Assembly (NCBI GenBank): GCA_964343305.1
Contig: CAYFJO010000395.1
Location: forward strand, 1-10,331
Reading direction: 5' to 3'
From: CAYFJO01 sp964343305
Lineage (GTDB): Bacteria; Planctomycetota; Planctomycetia; Pirellulales; Pirellulaceae
DNA: 10,331 nucleotides
The position numbers and the translations under genes are program-made. Position 1 is the stretch's first letter, and each line of letters starts with the position of its first letter. Shown one piece after another: positions 1 through 7,467 of this stretch. Below the pieces are notes generated by a model. The model was not told where the DNA came from, ran no database searches, and saw only the letters and a list, made by a program, of their open reading frames with translations.

Positions 1-13
1 CAATCCGTCCTAC
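1..13. repeat. Right half of a palindromic repeat, cut by the window edge
   Basis: The first 13 bases contain AATCCGTCC followed by TAC, identical to the right arm and flank of the third repeat copy at 7480-7491. The left arm would lie outside the window. It sits 40 bp upstream of the start of the cytochrome/WD40 gene. That it is a full copy is inference, because only half is visible. Confidence 0.7.
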
Positions 14-52
14 AAACAATCAACCATCCCTAAGACTCACAGGGTTCAAAAA

Positions 53-3000
53 ATGAAAACGATCCTCAACAGCATGGCCGCCGTCGCAGTTTTCTTCGCC
101 ACGTTTCCAACACACGCCGAAGACCTGAAACCCATCCAAATCGCCGACGTCAAACACGACGGCCCGGTCGATTTTGAAAAGGAAATCCTTAACAAGATTC
201 TGCGACGCAACTGTGTCGCATGTCACAATGCGACCGACGCGGAAGGCGACCTCGTGCTGGAAACACCGGCGACGATTCTCAAAGGCGGCAGCGAAGGCCC
301 GTCTGTCGTTCCCGGCAAAGGTGCCGACAGCCTGTTGCTCAAAGTCGCCGCCTATCAGAGCGAACCGATCATGCCGCCAGAAGACAACGACGTCGGTGCC
401 AAGCCGTTGACGCCGGAACAATTGGGTCTGATCAAACTGTGGATTGACCAAGGTGCCAAAGGCGAAGTGCGCGGAGTTGCCGACGAGGTCGTTTTCGAAA
501 GACTTCCCGCCGGCGTGAATCCAATCTATGCGGCTGCTATTTCACCAGATGGCCAATATGTTGCCGCTGGCCGGGCCAACCAGATCTTCATTTACCACGC
601 GCCCAGTAAACGTGAAATCGGTCGCCTCACCGATCCCGCATTGTTGCAATCGGGCATTTACGACAACCCCGGCGTCGCTCACCTCGACCTCGTCCAGTCC
701 CTTGCATTCAGCCCAGACAATGTGACCCTGGCGTCCGGCGGATACAAAACTGTCAAGCTGTGGCGTCGGGCTCGAAACGAAAAGGTGGCTGAGCTTCAAG
801 GAATCGATTCGCCTGCCAGGTCAATCGCCGTCGGCTCGGATGGCAAATTCGCCGCGATCGGTCAAGAGAACGGAAAAATTAAGATCTTTGACGCAGCCAC
901 TGGCAAGGTTGCTCAAACGCTGGAGCACAGCGGAGCGATCACCGGCGCTGCCTTTTCGGCTGACGGATCAAAGTTCGTTTCCGGATCGCAAGACAAGACA
1001 TTTCGATTGTGGAACGTCGCCGATTGGAAACAAATCGGCGAGCCTGTGGAAACCCCCGCGCCGGTAAATGCTGTTGCAATCGTTGGTGAAGACAAGTTGG
1101 TCGCCACCGGAAACGCGGACAACACGATTCGCACGTGGGTCCTGCCCGGCACTCCGGCTCCAGCCGCGGAAGGCGCCGAGGCGGCGGAACCACCGAAGCC
1201 CGTGAAAGAACTCAAAGGCCATGGCGGACCGGTCACTTCGTTGGCTGTCGTGCCAACGAACACTGTTCAGTTGCTGTCAGGCAGCCAGGATGCAACCGCA
1301 CGCGTTTGGGATGTCAACTCTGGCGCGGCCGTTCGCACGTTGAGTCACGGCGGTCCGGTTGTTTCCGTCGCAGTTCGCCCCGACGGACAGAAGTTTGCCA
1401 CGGCCAGCTCCAACAACATCGCCAAACTCTGGAATGCCGCGGACGGAAAACAACTCGCCGAAATGAAAGGTGATTTCCGGGCAACGCTGGCTGTCGGCGA
1501 TATGACCCGAACCGTCGCGCTGGCAAAACGCAAGATTGACGACACCAAGAAGGACCTCGACGAAGCCAACAAACGCAAAACGGCGGAAGTAGCAAACCAG
1601 AAGAAAGCCGAGGAAGCCAAGACCAAGGCCGAAGAGGAACACAAAAAGAAAGTCGAAGCGGCAACAAAACCTGTCGCGGATAAAGAGGCTGCTGACAAAG
1701 AGCATGAGGCTAATACTGCGGCCCTGGCCAAAGCTGACGAAGCCAAGAAGGCGGCGGATGCTGCCGCAACTTCGACGGCCGAAGAGTTGAAAAAGGCACA
1801 GGCAACACAAACGGCGGCGAACAAAGCTGCGACCGATGGAGCAAGTGCGTTGACGGCGGCTCAGGGAAAGCTGAAGGCCGCCCAAGACGCAGCCAAAGCC
1901 GATCCCGATAACAAGGAAAAGGCGGGCGCTGTGGTCGCTGCACAAAAGGCGGTTACGGACGCCGAGGCGGCCAAGAAAACTGCCGATGAAGCGAAGGTCG
2001 CCGCGGACAAAGCCGTTGCCGACGCCGACACGAAGAAGAAGGCAGCCGACGAAGCGAAGAAAGTTGCTGACATAGCATTCGCCGATGCGACGGCCAAACA
2101 AAAGGCTTCAGATGCGAATGTCAAGAAGTTGGCCCCAGTCGCGCAAAAGGCAGTCGATGAGCGAACGGCCGCCGAGCGTGCGCTGAACGCCGCGAAGCGC
2201 ACCATCGAGCGAGCCATTGAATCGGTAAAAAAGTCAACCGATGCCGTTCCCCCGATCGAAGCACTGTTGAAAGCCGCGGAAGAATCGCACAAGCAAAAGA
2301 CCGCCAAGCTTGAAGTGGCGAAAAAGACCGAAACAGAAACGCCCAAGCCGCTGCACGCAATTGCATTTTCGCCAGATGGCTCAACCCTCGCGACATCCGG
2401 CGACGATCAAATCGTCCGCACTTGGGACAGCGAAGCCGGTAAGGCCATTGAGACGTACGTCGGCCAAGGTGCCGTGATCACCCAACTCGCGTTCATGTCG
2501 GACGGTAACATTCTTGCAATCGGCCAGAATAACTCCGCAGTCGTTTGGAACGCGACTGCCGAATTCCAAATCGTGAAAACGATCGGAACAATGGACACCG
2601 GCGATTTGACCGACCGAGTGACGTCGCTGGCATTCAGTCCCGATGGCAAGCAGTTGGCGACCGGCGCCGGCGAACCATCGCGAAGTGGTGAATTGAAAAT
2701 CTGGAACGTCGAAGACGGTTCGTTGATTCGAGAAATCAAAGAGCCACACAGTGATACGATTTTTGCCATCGAGTTCTCGCCGAGTAGCGAGTTTCTCGCG
2801 ACATGTGGTGCGGACCGATTCGTGAAAGTATTTGAGGTCGCCGATGGCAAGTTCGTGAAGTCGTTTGAAGGCCACACGCATCACGTGCTCGGCGTAAGCT
2901 GGCGTGCGGACGGTCGTGTGTTGGCGAGCAGCGGTGCCGACAAAGTGATCAAAGTGTGGGACTTCCGCACGGGCGATCAGATCCGTACGATCACCGGCTT

Positions 3001-3304
3001 CAAGAAAGAGCTTACGTCGATCCAGTTCATCGTTTCGCCAGACGGCAACAATATCTTGAATCTGGTTGCATCCTGTGGGGACAAGACGGTCATCACCCGC
3101 CGCAGTGACAACGGTGGCGGCGGCCCAACCTTCAGTGGCGGAACGGACTTCATGTATTGTGTCGACGCCAGCGGCGACGGGAACACGATTGTGGCCGGCG
3201 GCCAGGACAGCGTGCTACGAATCTGGCAACAAAACGGCACATCCTTGGTGACGTTCGCAGCCCCACAGCCAGAAGAAACCGCGTCTACGGATGGCGGTGG
3301 TTAG
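53..3304 (+). CDS. Secreted planctomycete cytochrome c-type protein with two WD40 propellers and a long coiled coil
   Basis: The 1083-residue product has a signal peptide at about residues 1-22 (ends THA). A short haem-binding domain of the planctomycete cytochrome type follows, with C54-V-A-C57-H58 and a candidate axial methionine M107 in IMPPED. About seven WD40-like blades follow (roughly 145-475, with tails such as VKLW, FRLW, ARVWD and AKLW). Next is an Ala/Lys/Glu-rich, almost proline-free stretch of about 285 residues (about 475-762) that should be coiled coil. A second set of about seven blades ends near 1070, then a Gly-rich tail. Proteins with this cytochrome domain (PSCyt1 in Pfam, from memory) are typical of planctomycetes and often sit beside DUF1549/DUF1553 genes, none of which is in view. 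It is probably periplasmic or envelope-bound, with the WD40 parts as binding platforms and the haem for electron transfer; substrate and partners are unknown. The ATG at 53 has only a weak AGGG upstream. No competing start fits the signal peptide. Confidence 0.9.
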   Translation: MKTILNSMAAVAVFFATFPTHAEDLKPIQIADVKHDGPVDFEKEILNKILRRNCVACHNATDAEGDLVLETPATILKGGSEGPSVVPGKGADSLLLKVAAYQSEPIMPPEDNDVGAKPLTPEQLGLIKLWIDQGAKGEVRGVADEVVFERLPAGVNPIYAAAISPDGQYVAAGRANQIFIYHAPSKREIGRLTDPALLQSGIYDNPGVAHLDLVQSLAFSPDNVTLASGGYKTVKLWRRARNEKVAELQGIDSPARSIAVGSDGKFAAIGQENGKIKIFDAATGKVAQTLEHSGAITGAAFSADGSKFVSGSQDKTFRLWNVADWKQIGEPVETPAPVNAVAIVGEDKLVATGNADNTIRTWVLPGTPAPAAEGAEAAEPPKPVKELKGHGGPVTSLAVVPTNTVQLLSGSQDATARVWDVNSGAAVRTLSHGGPVVSVAVRPDGQKFATASSNNIAKLWNAADGKQLAEMKGDFRATLAVGDMTRTVALAKRKIDDTKKDLDEANKRKTAEVANQKKAEEAKTKAEEEHKKKVEAATKPVADKEAADKEHEANTAALAKADEAKKAADAAATSTAEELKKAQATQTAANKAATDGASALTAAQGKLKAAQDAAKADPDNKEKAGAVVAAQKAVTDAEAAKKTADEAKVAADKAVADADTKKKAADEAKKVADIAFADATAKQKASDANVKKLAPVAQKAVDERTAAERALNAAKRTIERAIESVKKSTDAVPPIEALLKAAEESHKQKTAKLEVAKKTETETPKPLHAIAFSPDGSTLATSGDDQIVRTWDSEAGKAIETYVGQGAVITQLAFMSDGNILAIGQNNSAVVWNATAEFQIVKTIGTMDTGDLTDRVTSLAFSPDGKQLATGAGEPSRSGELKIWNVEDGSLIREIKEPHSDTIFAIEFSPSSEFLATCGADRFVKVFEVADGKFVKSFEGHTHHVLGVSWRADGRVLASSGADKVIKVWDFRTGDQIRTITGFKKELTSIQFIVSPDGNNILNLVASCGDKTVITRRSDNGGGGPTFSGGTDFMYCVDASGDGNTIVAGGQDSVLRIWQQNGTSLVTFAAPQPEETASTDGGG

Positions 3305-4149
3305 TTTTTGACCAACCGCAACCCTATCCCCTGCCACAATAACCGCAGATCGCGTGTCGACCAAGTCTCGCGGCCATGGGAAGGATCGCCGATCTCGATT
3401 CGGTGTTTTCGTGGAAAACCGTAAGCCACGACAGTATGTCCCTGACCGGGTGCCCAGCCATAATCGAGCGTGTATCGTGGATCAACGTCTGCGTTTGCGG
3501 GCAGGCCGACCAGCAGGATCACTGGCCACGCTGTCGATTCTCGCAAGCTCTGTATGTCGCAATGAAATGCTTCGACGTCGAATGAAGTATTTTGCGTCTT
3601 CAACTTCAGGCCACGATACAATCCAAGTTGTTGCGTCCCCCGCGGACCGGTCAAACAGAGCCGCATCATTTCTTGCTCGTTGGCCGGAATGCCGTGATGA
3701 CGCAGCAAGGTTGCCGCGGCACAGGCGCTGCACGACGAGCGATTGCTTTGCAAACAGATGCCGTCCGCGGTCCACAAGTCGGCTGCCGACGGTGGGGTTG
3801 CCATCACCGGCTGGCAAAGTGCATAAACGCCAACCAGAATCGCCAGCGTCGAAACCATGGCTCGCCGCCAAGCGGGGATTGCATCTCGGCCCAGCAGAAG
3901 GCCGCCCACGCTGGCCAAGCCGACGGGAATCCAGTTTCCCAAGACAATCACGCTGGAGTGCGGAAGCCATTGCGTCAGCATCAATCGGCCGTGGACAAAA
4001 AATGCATAGCCTAGTGTGAACGTCCCCAACGATACCAGCCACAAATCGCTGGTTGTGCGCGACGTTCGTTGAGACAATTGCCATCCACCCAGGCACGAAA
4101 GTCCGCAGAATACGGCCATCACCACGATGCCGATGACAAGATCCATCAT
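3301..4149 (-). CDS. Membrane-anchored C39-like cysteine peptidase
   Basis: This is an integral membrane protein of about 282 residues with a papain-like C-terminal domain. Four hydrophobic segments (about 4-22, 36-58, 66-87 and 97-117) precede a domain with the C39 triad layout. Q134 and C140 lie in QSNRSSCSAC with the family's usual Gln-to-Cys spacing, H238 is in GHTVVAYGF, and D255 is in EIGDPSHG. C39 domains classically cut double-glycine leader peptides and are fused to ABC exporters. Here there is no ABC transporter domain and none nearby, so the substrate is unknown. The usual CG after the catalytic Cys is CS. A purine-rich GGGGGGAAG at 4154-4162 lies 4 nt from the ATG at 4149 and 7 nt from the ATG at 4146. 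It is only 1 nt from the GTG at 4152, so an ATG start is preferred. The stop overlaps the stop of the convergent WD40 gene. It lies 170 bp downstream of glpQ on the same strand. Confidence 0.75.
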   Translation of the reverse strand: MMDLVIGIVVMAVFCGLSCLGGWQLSQRTSRTTSDLWLVSLGTFTLGYAFFVHGRLMLTQWLPHSSVIVLGNWIPVGLASVGGLLLGRDAIPAWRRAMVSTLAILVGVYALCQPVMATPPSAADLWTADGICLQSNRSSCSACAAATLLRHHGIPANEQEMMRLCLTGPRGTQQLGLYRGLKLKTQNTSFDVEAFHCDIQSLRESTAWPVILLVGLPANADVDPRYTLDYGWAPGQGHTVVAYGFPRKHRIEIGDPSHGRETWSTRDLRLLWQGIGLRLVKN

Positions 4150-4153
4150 CACA

Positions 4154-4162
4154 CTTCCCCCC
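4154..4162 (-). promoter_or_regulatory. Shine-Dalgarno of the C39-like gene, deciding the start
   Basis: On the minus strand GGGGGGAAG immediately precedes three consecutive possible starts, GTG (4152), ATG (4149) and ATG (4146). The spacing favours one of the two ATGs over the longest GTG frame. Confidence 0.5.
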
Positions 4163-4167
4163 GTTTC

Positions 4168-4179
4168 AATTCGCGAATT
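4168..4179. repeat. Perfect 12-bp palindrome AATTCGCGAATT
   Basis: AATTCGCGAATT is self-complementary over its full length and lies 19 bp upstream of the preferred start of the C39-like gene. It would be in the 5' untranslated leader or near the promoter. It could be an operator for a dimeric repressor, but a 12-bp palindrome may also be chance. The 170 bp between this gene and glpQ shows no convincing sigma-70 promoter or terminator. Confidence 0.4.
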
Positions 4180-4322
4180 TGGACAAGACGAATTGATTGA
4201 TACGGCGATCTGATTGTGGAATCACGCAGTCGAATGACTGGCTATTGGATTATCGGCAGAGTGTGACACACGCTGCTGGTGAACGCTTACACACGCCCCG
4301 CCATCTGGTGGATCGTCCGTGC

Positions 4323-5345
4323 TTAATTGGAATCGGTCAACATTCGCACTGCTCGATCTGGAAAGTCGGTAAACAATCCGTCCACCTTCGCGTCGTCGAC
4401 AAAGATGTGCAGCAGTTCGTCAAACGATTCCACATAGTCCGGCAACGAATCCGCGCGAAATGTGAACGGATGCACTTCCAAACCGTGGTCGTGGGCGAGT
4501 TGTGCCAAGTTGCTGAGCGCGGGCTTTCCCGAAGCGTCCCGGCCATCACAGATCTGCGGAGTCCAGGGGCCAATGCCATCAGCGTATTGTGCGATTCTTT
4601 TGATTCCCGCCAACGTACGCAGCTCATCAAAATCCGTTGGCGCTTCGTCCCACGAATTGTCGCCGATCAACTGCACCAGTTTGAGTTTTGATTCTAGCTC
4701 CTCGCGTATCCGGCGCGTCTCCGCGGCGTCGAAGCATTGGACGTATGCACGATCTTGTTTCGTGCGATACTCAAATGCGTCCAGCACGCTGAGAACAATG
4801 CGGCTGATATCTCTGCCTTGGCGGCGGTGCCACGCCGGGGACTTGATTTCCACATAGATGCCGACGTTGCGTCCGGTGCTTTTGTTGAGTCCCTGGATGA
4901 ACTCGATTTCTTCGGTCAGTGTGGAGATTTGAAAACCAGACTTGCCGATTGGGAAGCGCGTTGGATAGACGGCCTTGCCGGTTTTTAAGTCGATGCGTTC
5001 GTTCACCTGCAAGGTCTTGATTTCGTTTAACGTCAAGTCAATTGCATAGTACTTTCCATCTTCACGCGCCCGGTTGGGAAACTGGTCGGCGACATTGGTG
5101 ACGACGTCCAATTGGACGTCGTGCAGCACGACCGGCACATTATCTTTCGTTAACACGACGTCTTGTTCGAGATAGTCGGCGCCCATTCCGTGTGCCAAAG
5201 CTTTGGCGGCTAGCGTATGTTCGGGCAGGTAACCAGATGCCCCGCGGTGAGCAATGACGATGGGCCGTTCGCCGCCGCCGACTTGAGAGGCAAGAAGGAC
5301 GGCACACGAAAGTGCAATCGCCAGTTGCGCGACAAATTGTTCCAC
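4323..5345 (-). CDS. glpQ: Periplasmic glycerophosphodiester phosphodiesterase GlpQ
   Basis: GlpQ hydrolyses glycerophosphodiesters such as glycerophosphocholine to glycerol-3-phosphate and an alcohol, in the periplasm, with Ca2+. The 340-residue product closely resembles remembered E. coli GlpQ along its length. It has IAHRGASGYLPEHT (catalytic H33), ADYLEQDVVLTKD (metal ligands E60 and D62), VVLHD (second catalytic H75), YVEIKSP (E166), VQCFDA, YADGIGP and GLFTDFPD. An N-terminal hydrophobic segment (about residues 5-22) acts as signal peptide. The reading frame is open to 5438, but the extra 31 residues are polar and unlike the family. The GTG at 5345 has CAGGAG seven bases upstream and starts directly at the signal peptide, so it is chosen. 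The gene is divergent from the aminotransferase. No glycerol-3-phosphate transporter gene (glpT) is in view, so the usual glpTQ pairing cannot be seen. Confidence 0.93.
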   Translation of the reverse strand: MEQFVAQLAIALSCAVLLASQVGGGERPIVIAHRGASGYLPEHTLAAKALAHGMGADYLEQDVVLTKDNVPVVLHDVQLDVVTNVADQFPNRAREDGKYYAIDLTLNEIKTLQVNERIDLKTGKAVYPTRFPIGKSGFQISTLTEEIEFIQGLNKSTGRNVGIYVEIKSPAWHRRQGRDISRIVLSVLDAFEYRTKQDRAYVQCFDAAETRRIREELESKLKLVQLIGDNSWDEAPTDFDELRTLAGIKRIAQYADGIGPWTPQICDGRDASGKPALSNLAQLAHDHGLEVHPFTFRADSLPDYVESFDELLHIFVDDAKVDGLFTDFPDRAVRMLTDSN

Positions 5346-5352
5346 GGTCTGG

Positions 5353-5358
5353 CTCCTG
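5353..5358 (-). promoter_or_regulatory. Shine-Dalgarno that fixes the GTG start of glpQ
   Basis: CAGGAG on the minus strand lies seven bases before the GTG at 5345. It supports this start over the longer open frame that begins at 5438. Confidence 0.65.
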
Positions 5359-5373
5359 TGTTCATCGCTGCGG

Positions 5374-5405
5374 GCACGCAATACAGGGTACGCCGTATTG
5401 GGTGC
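5374..5405. repeat. Imperfect 32-bp inverted repeat upstream of glpQ
   Basis: The arms are GCAC-G-CAATAC and GTATTG-G-GTGC, separated by ten bases (5385-5394). All positions pair except one G/G mismatch in each half. It starts 29 bp upstream of the glpQ GTG in the divergent region. It could be an operator for a dimeric regulator or an RNA hairpin in the glpQ leader. Confidence 0.5.
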
Positions 5406-5442
5406 GCAGAATCCTGTTTGAACGGATCGGGTCTCCAACCTG

Positions 5443-5469
5443 TTGCGAGCCCAACACTTTGCCTATTAT
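5443..5469 (+). promoter_or_regulatory. Possible sigma-70-like promoter for the aminotransferase gene
   Basis: TTGCGA (5443-5448) and TATTAT (5464-5469) resemble -35 and -10 boxes, but the 15-bp spacer is shorter than the usual 17. The position, about 57 bp before the GTG start, is reasonable. This is a weak call. Confidence 0.3.
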
Positions 5470-5525
5470 GACCAACAATCACACGAACCGCTAATCTCAG
5501 TCTCTAGCCAACCTCGGAGTCAACC

Positions 5526-6839
5526 GTGTCAACGACCACCATTCCAAACCGCACTCACAACTTCGTACCGTGGACCGTTCAGGCAACTCAGGACCAAGTG
5601 GTCGAAATCGCAGGCGGTCAAGGATCGTATTTCTGGGATTCTTCGGGCAAGCGGTACTTGGACTTTCTGTCGCAGTTGTTCAACGTCAATCTCGGCCATG
5701 GCAACGAGCGCATCATTGCTGCGATTCAACAGCAAGCCGAAAAGTGCTGCGTGGCAAGTGCGACAGTCATGCACGAAGGTCGAGCGCAACTCGGTGACCG
5801 GCTTGAACAGATCACACCAGGTAACCTCGCCAAATCTTTTTTTACCAACAGTGGTAGTGAAGCGAACGAGATCGCGTTTGCGCTGGCCCGGATGTATACG
5901 GGACGGGAAAAGGTGTTAGCCAAGTACCGGTCGTATCACGGCACGACGCTGGGCACGCTGTCCGTTGCGGGAGACCCTCGTCGAAGCCTGGCGAAATCGG
6001 GTCAGACCGGCGGCGTGCGGTTTTTCGACCCGTACTGCTATCGGTGCGATTTCAATCTGAGTTACCCGGCGTGTGCGTTGCATTGTGCAGATGCGCTGGA
6101 GCGGCAGATTTTGCTCGAAGGACCTGACTCGATTGCCGCCTTGATCATCGAGCCCTTTACGGCCACGGCCGGCGGATTTCCGTTACCGCCTGCTTATTTG
6201 ACACGGGTTCGTGAAATCTGTGACCGACACGGTATCGTCATGATTGCCGACGAAGTCATTTGTGGATTCGGCCGCACGGGCAAGTGGTTTGCCATCGAAC
6301 ACGATGGTGTTGTGCCCGACATCCTGACGGTGGCCAAGGGCATTACCAGCGGCTACCAGCCAATGGGTGCCGCAATCGTCAATCAGAAAATCGCCGATCA
6401 CTTCGAAAACGAAATGCTTCCATTGGGCTGCACCTATACAGGCCATCCGTTGGCCTGTGCGGCCGCCCTCGCTGCCATGGACGAATATGAATCGCTCGGC
6501 GTCATCGAAAACGCGAACGAAATGGGCAAGAAACTTGCCGAAGCTTTTGCGATTTTGAAGGACAAGCACGCCTGTGTCGGCGACGCTCGCAGCCAAGGGT
6601 TGCTGGGATGCCTGGAGCTTGTCAAAGACCGTCAGACGAAGCAGCCGCTGGTCGAATTCAACACCGCTCCCCCGTTGGTTGATGAAATCAAATCGCAGTT
6701 TCTTAGTCGCGGATTGTATGTCTTTGTGCGTTGGAATCTGCTCTTTGTCGCCCCGCCTTTGGTGATCAATGACGCTGAATTGGAAGAGGGAATTCAGTTG
6801 ATCGATGACGTGTTGACATGGATCGACGACCAGATCTAG
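5526..6839 (+). CDS. Class III PLP-dependent aminotransferase
   Basis: The 437-residue enzyme is a fold-type I, class III (omega-) aminotransferase of the cytosol. It has S109-G110-S111 in TNSGSEANE for the PLP phosphate, and SYHGTTLGTLS. D242 in IADEVICGFGRTG contacts the pyridine nitrogen. K271 in TVAKGITSGYQPMGA is the Schiff-base lysine, and YTGHPLACAAALA follows. The length fits the family. Overall it recalls the 4-aminobutyrate, taurine-pyruvate and beta-alanine groups, but the amino donor cannot be read from the sequence, so no symbol is given. An unusual segment carries four cysteines (C171, C174, C183, C187) in the pattern CxxC-x8-CxxxC. The start is GTG at 5526 with GGAG upstream. 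aroH follows after 106 bp with no clear terminator, so co-transcription is possible but unproven. Confidence 0.9.
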   Translation: MSTTTIPNRTHNFVPWTVQATQDQVVEIAGGQGSYFWDSSGKRYLDFLSQLFNVNLGHGNERIIAAIQQQAEKCCVASATVMHEGRAQLGDRLEQITPGNLAKSFFTNSGSEANEIAFALARMYTGREKVLAKYRSYHGTTLGTLSVAGDPRRSLAKSGQTGGVRFFDPYCYRCDFNLSYPACALHCADALERQILLEGPDSIAALIIEPFTATAGGFPLPPAYLTRVREICDRHGIVMIADEVICGFGRTGKWFAIEHDGVVPDILTVAKGITSGYQPMGAAIVNQKIADHFENEMLPLGCTYTGHPLACAAALAAMDEYESLGVIENANEMGKKLAEAFAILKDKHACVGDARSQGLLGCLELVKDRQTKQPLVEFNTAPPLVDEIKSQFLSRGLYVFVRWNLLFVAPPLVINDAELEEGIQLIDDVLTWIDDQI

Positions 6840-6945
6840 CAGAACCATGGATTTCCATCGTCCCGCCTATCTACCAACGCAAATCCAGTTGGGTTATGCT
6901 ATGCCACGACGCTCATTCTGCAGTTTTTCGCAACGAGGTTAAGCC

Positions 6946-7377
6946 ATGTGGTGTCGCGGCGTGCGTGGAGCGACGACGGCGGATGGAAATACAACCGATG
7001 AAATCATCACGGCCACCAGCCAGATGTTGGCGTTGATGATCCGGTTGAACGATATCCGGCCCGAGGACGTTGCTTCCGCGATTTTCTCAACCACACACGA
7101 TTTGAATGCGCAATTTCCGGCGCTGGCTGCTCGGCAATTAGGCTGGACCGATGTGCCGCTCTTGTGTACGCACGAAATCGATGTTCCCGGGTCACTGGCC
7201 AAGTGTATTCGCGTGTTAGTGAATTGGAACACCGAGAAGAGGCAAGACGAAATCACGCACGTCTATATCAAGGAGGCGACGCGACTACGCCCGGACAAAG
7301 CGGAATTGCCGCCAGTTGATTTCCAAGAACTCGAGCGTTGGATCGGTGAGCAAATGGCAGGTTTCGAAATGAGCTAG
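6946..7377 (+). CDS. aroH: Chorismate mutase, AroH type
   Basis: This enzyme converts chorismate to prephenate, the first step toward phenylalanine and tyrosine, in the cytosol. The 143-residue product matches the trimeric AroH family of Bacillus subtilis. It has RGVRGATT (R7), F57, PLLCTHEIDV (C74 and E77), KCIRV (R89), THVYIKEA (Y107) and LRPD (R115). These are the known active-site residues, offset by at most one from the Bacillus numbering as I recall it. After LRPD there are about 26 further residues with an amphipathic helix (FQELERWIGEQMAGF), longer than the Bacillus tail. The ATG at 6946 has GAGG seven bases upstream. It follows the class III aminotransferase on the same strand. That aminotransferase is not a typical prephenate or aromatic aminotransferase, so a shared pathway is not shown. 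Confidence 0.93.
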   Translation: MWCRGVRGATTADGNTTDEIITATSQMLALMIRLNDIRPEDVASAIFSTTHDLNAQFPALAARQLGWTDVPLLCTHEIDVPGSLAKCIRVLVNWNTEKRQDEITHVYIKEATRLRPDKAELPPVDFQELERWIGEQMAGFEMS

Positions 7378-7392
7378 ATGCGTTGTTCAACT

Positions 7393-7416
7393 GTAGGACG
7401 GATTGCTAATCCGTCC
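7393..7416. repeat. Palindromic repeat copy A
   Basis: GGACGGATT-GCT-AATCCGTCC, a 9-bp perfect stem with a 3-base loop, preceded by GTA. It lies 15 bp after the aroH stop. The whole 24-bp segment is the exact reverse complement of copy C. Confidence 0.9.
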
Positions 7417-7436
7417 GCCGGCCCAGCGAGACTGCA

Positions 7437-7457
7437 GGACGGATTTCCAATCCGTCC
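7437..7457. repeat. Palindromic repeat copy B
   Basis: GGACGGATT-TCC-AATCCGTCC has the same 9-bp arms as copies A and C but a different loop. It shares the left flank ACTG(T/C)A with copy A, so A and B are direct copies. Confidence 0.9.
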
Positions 7458-7467
7458 GTTTCGTCGT

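Noticed and set aside
1277..2101. Long open frame on the minus strand (274 codons)
   Set aside because: It is the antisense shadow of the Ala/Lys-rich coiled coil of the WD40 protein. The composition is Leu/Arg/Phe/Gly-rich with no recognisable domain.
3354..4019. 221-codon plus-strand frame
   Set aside because: It lies opposite the C39-like gene, whose membrane segments and catalytic motifs are clear. The plus-strand product is Arg/Ser/Pro-rich without domains.
4259..4271. GTGTG-A-CACAC palindrome as a CRP-like site
   Set aside because: It does not fit the TGTGA-N6-TCACA spacing, and there is no convincing promoter near it. It is probably chance in a GT/CA-rich stretch.
5346..5438. N-terminal extension of glpQ to the ATG at 5438
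   Set aside because: The 31 extra residues are polar and would bury the signal peptide. The GTG at 5345 has a well-placed CAGGAG.
6840..6945. ATGGA-TT-TCCAT hairpin after the aminotransferase gene as a terminator
   Set aside because: The loop is too short, the stem is weak and no T tract follows.
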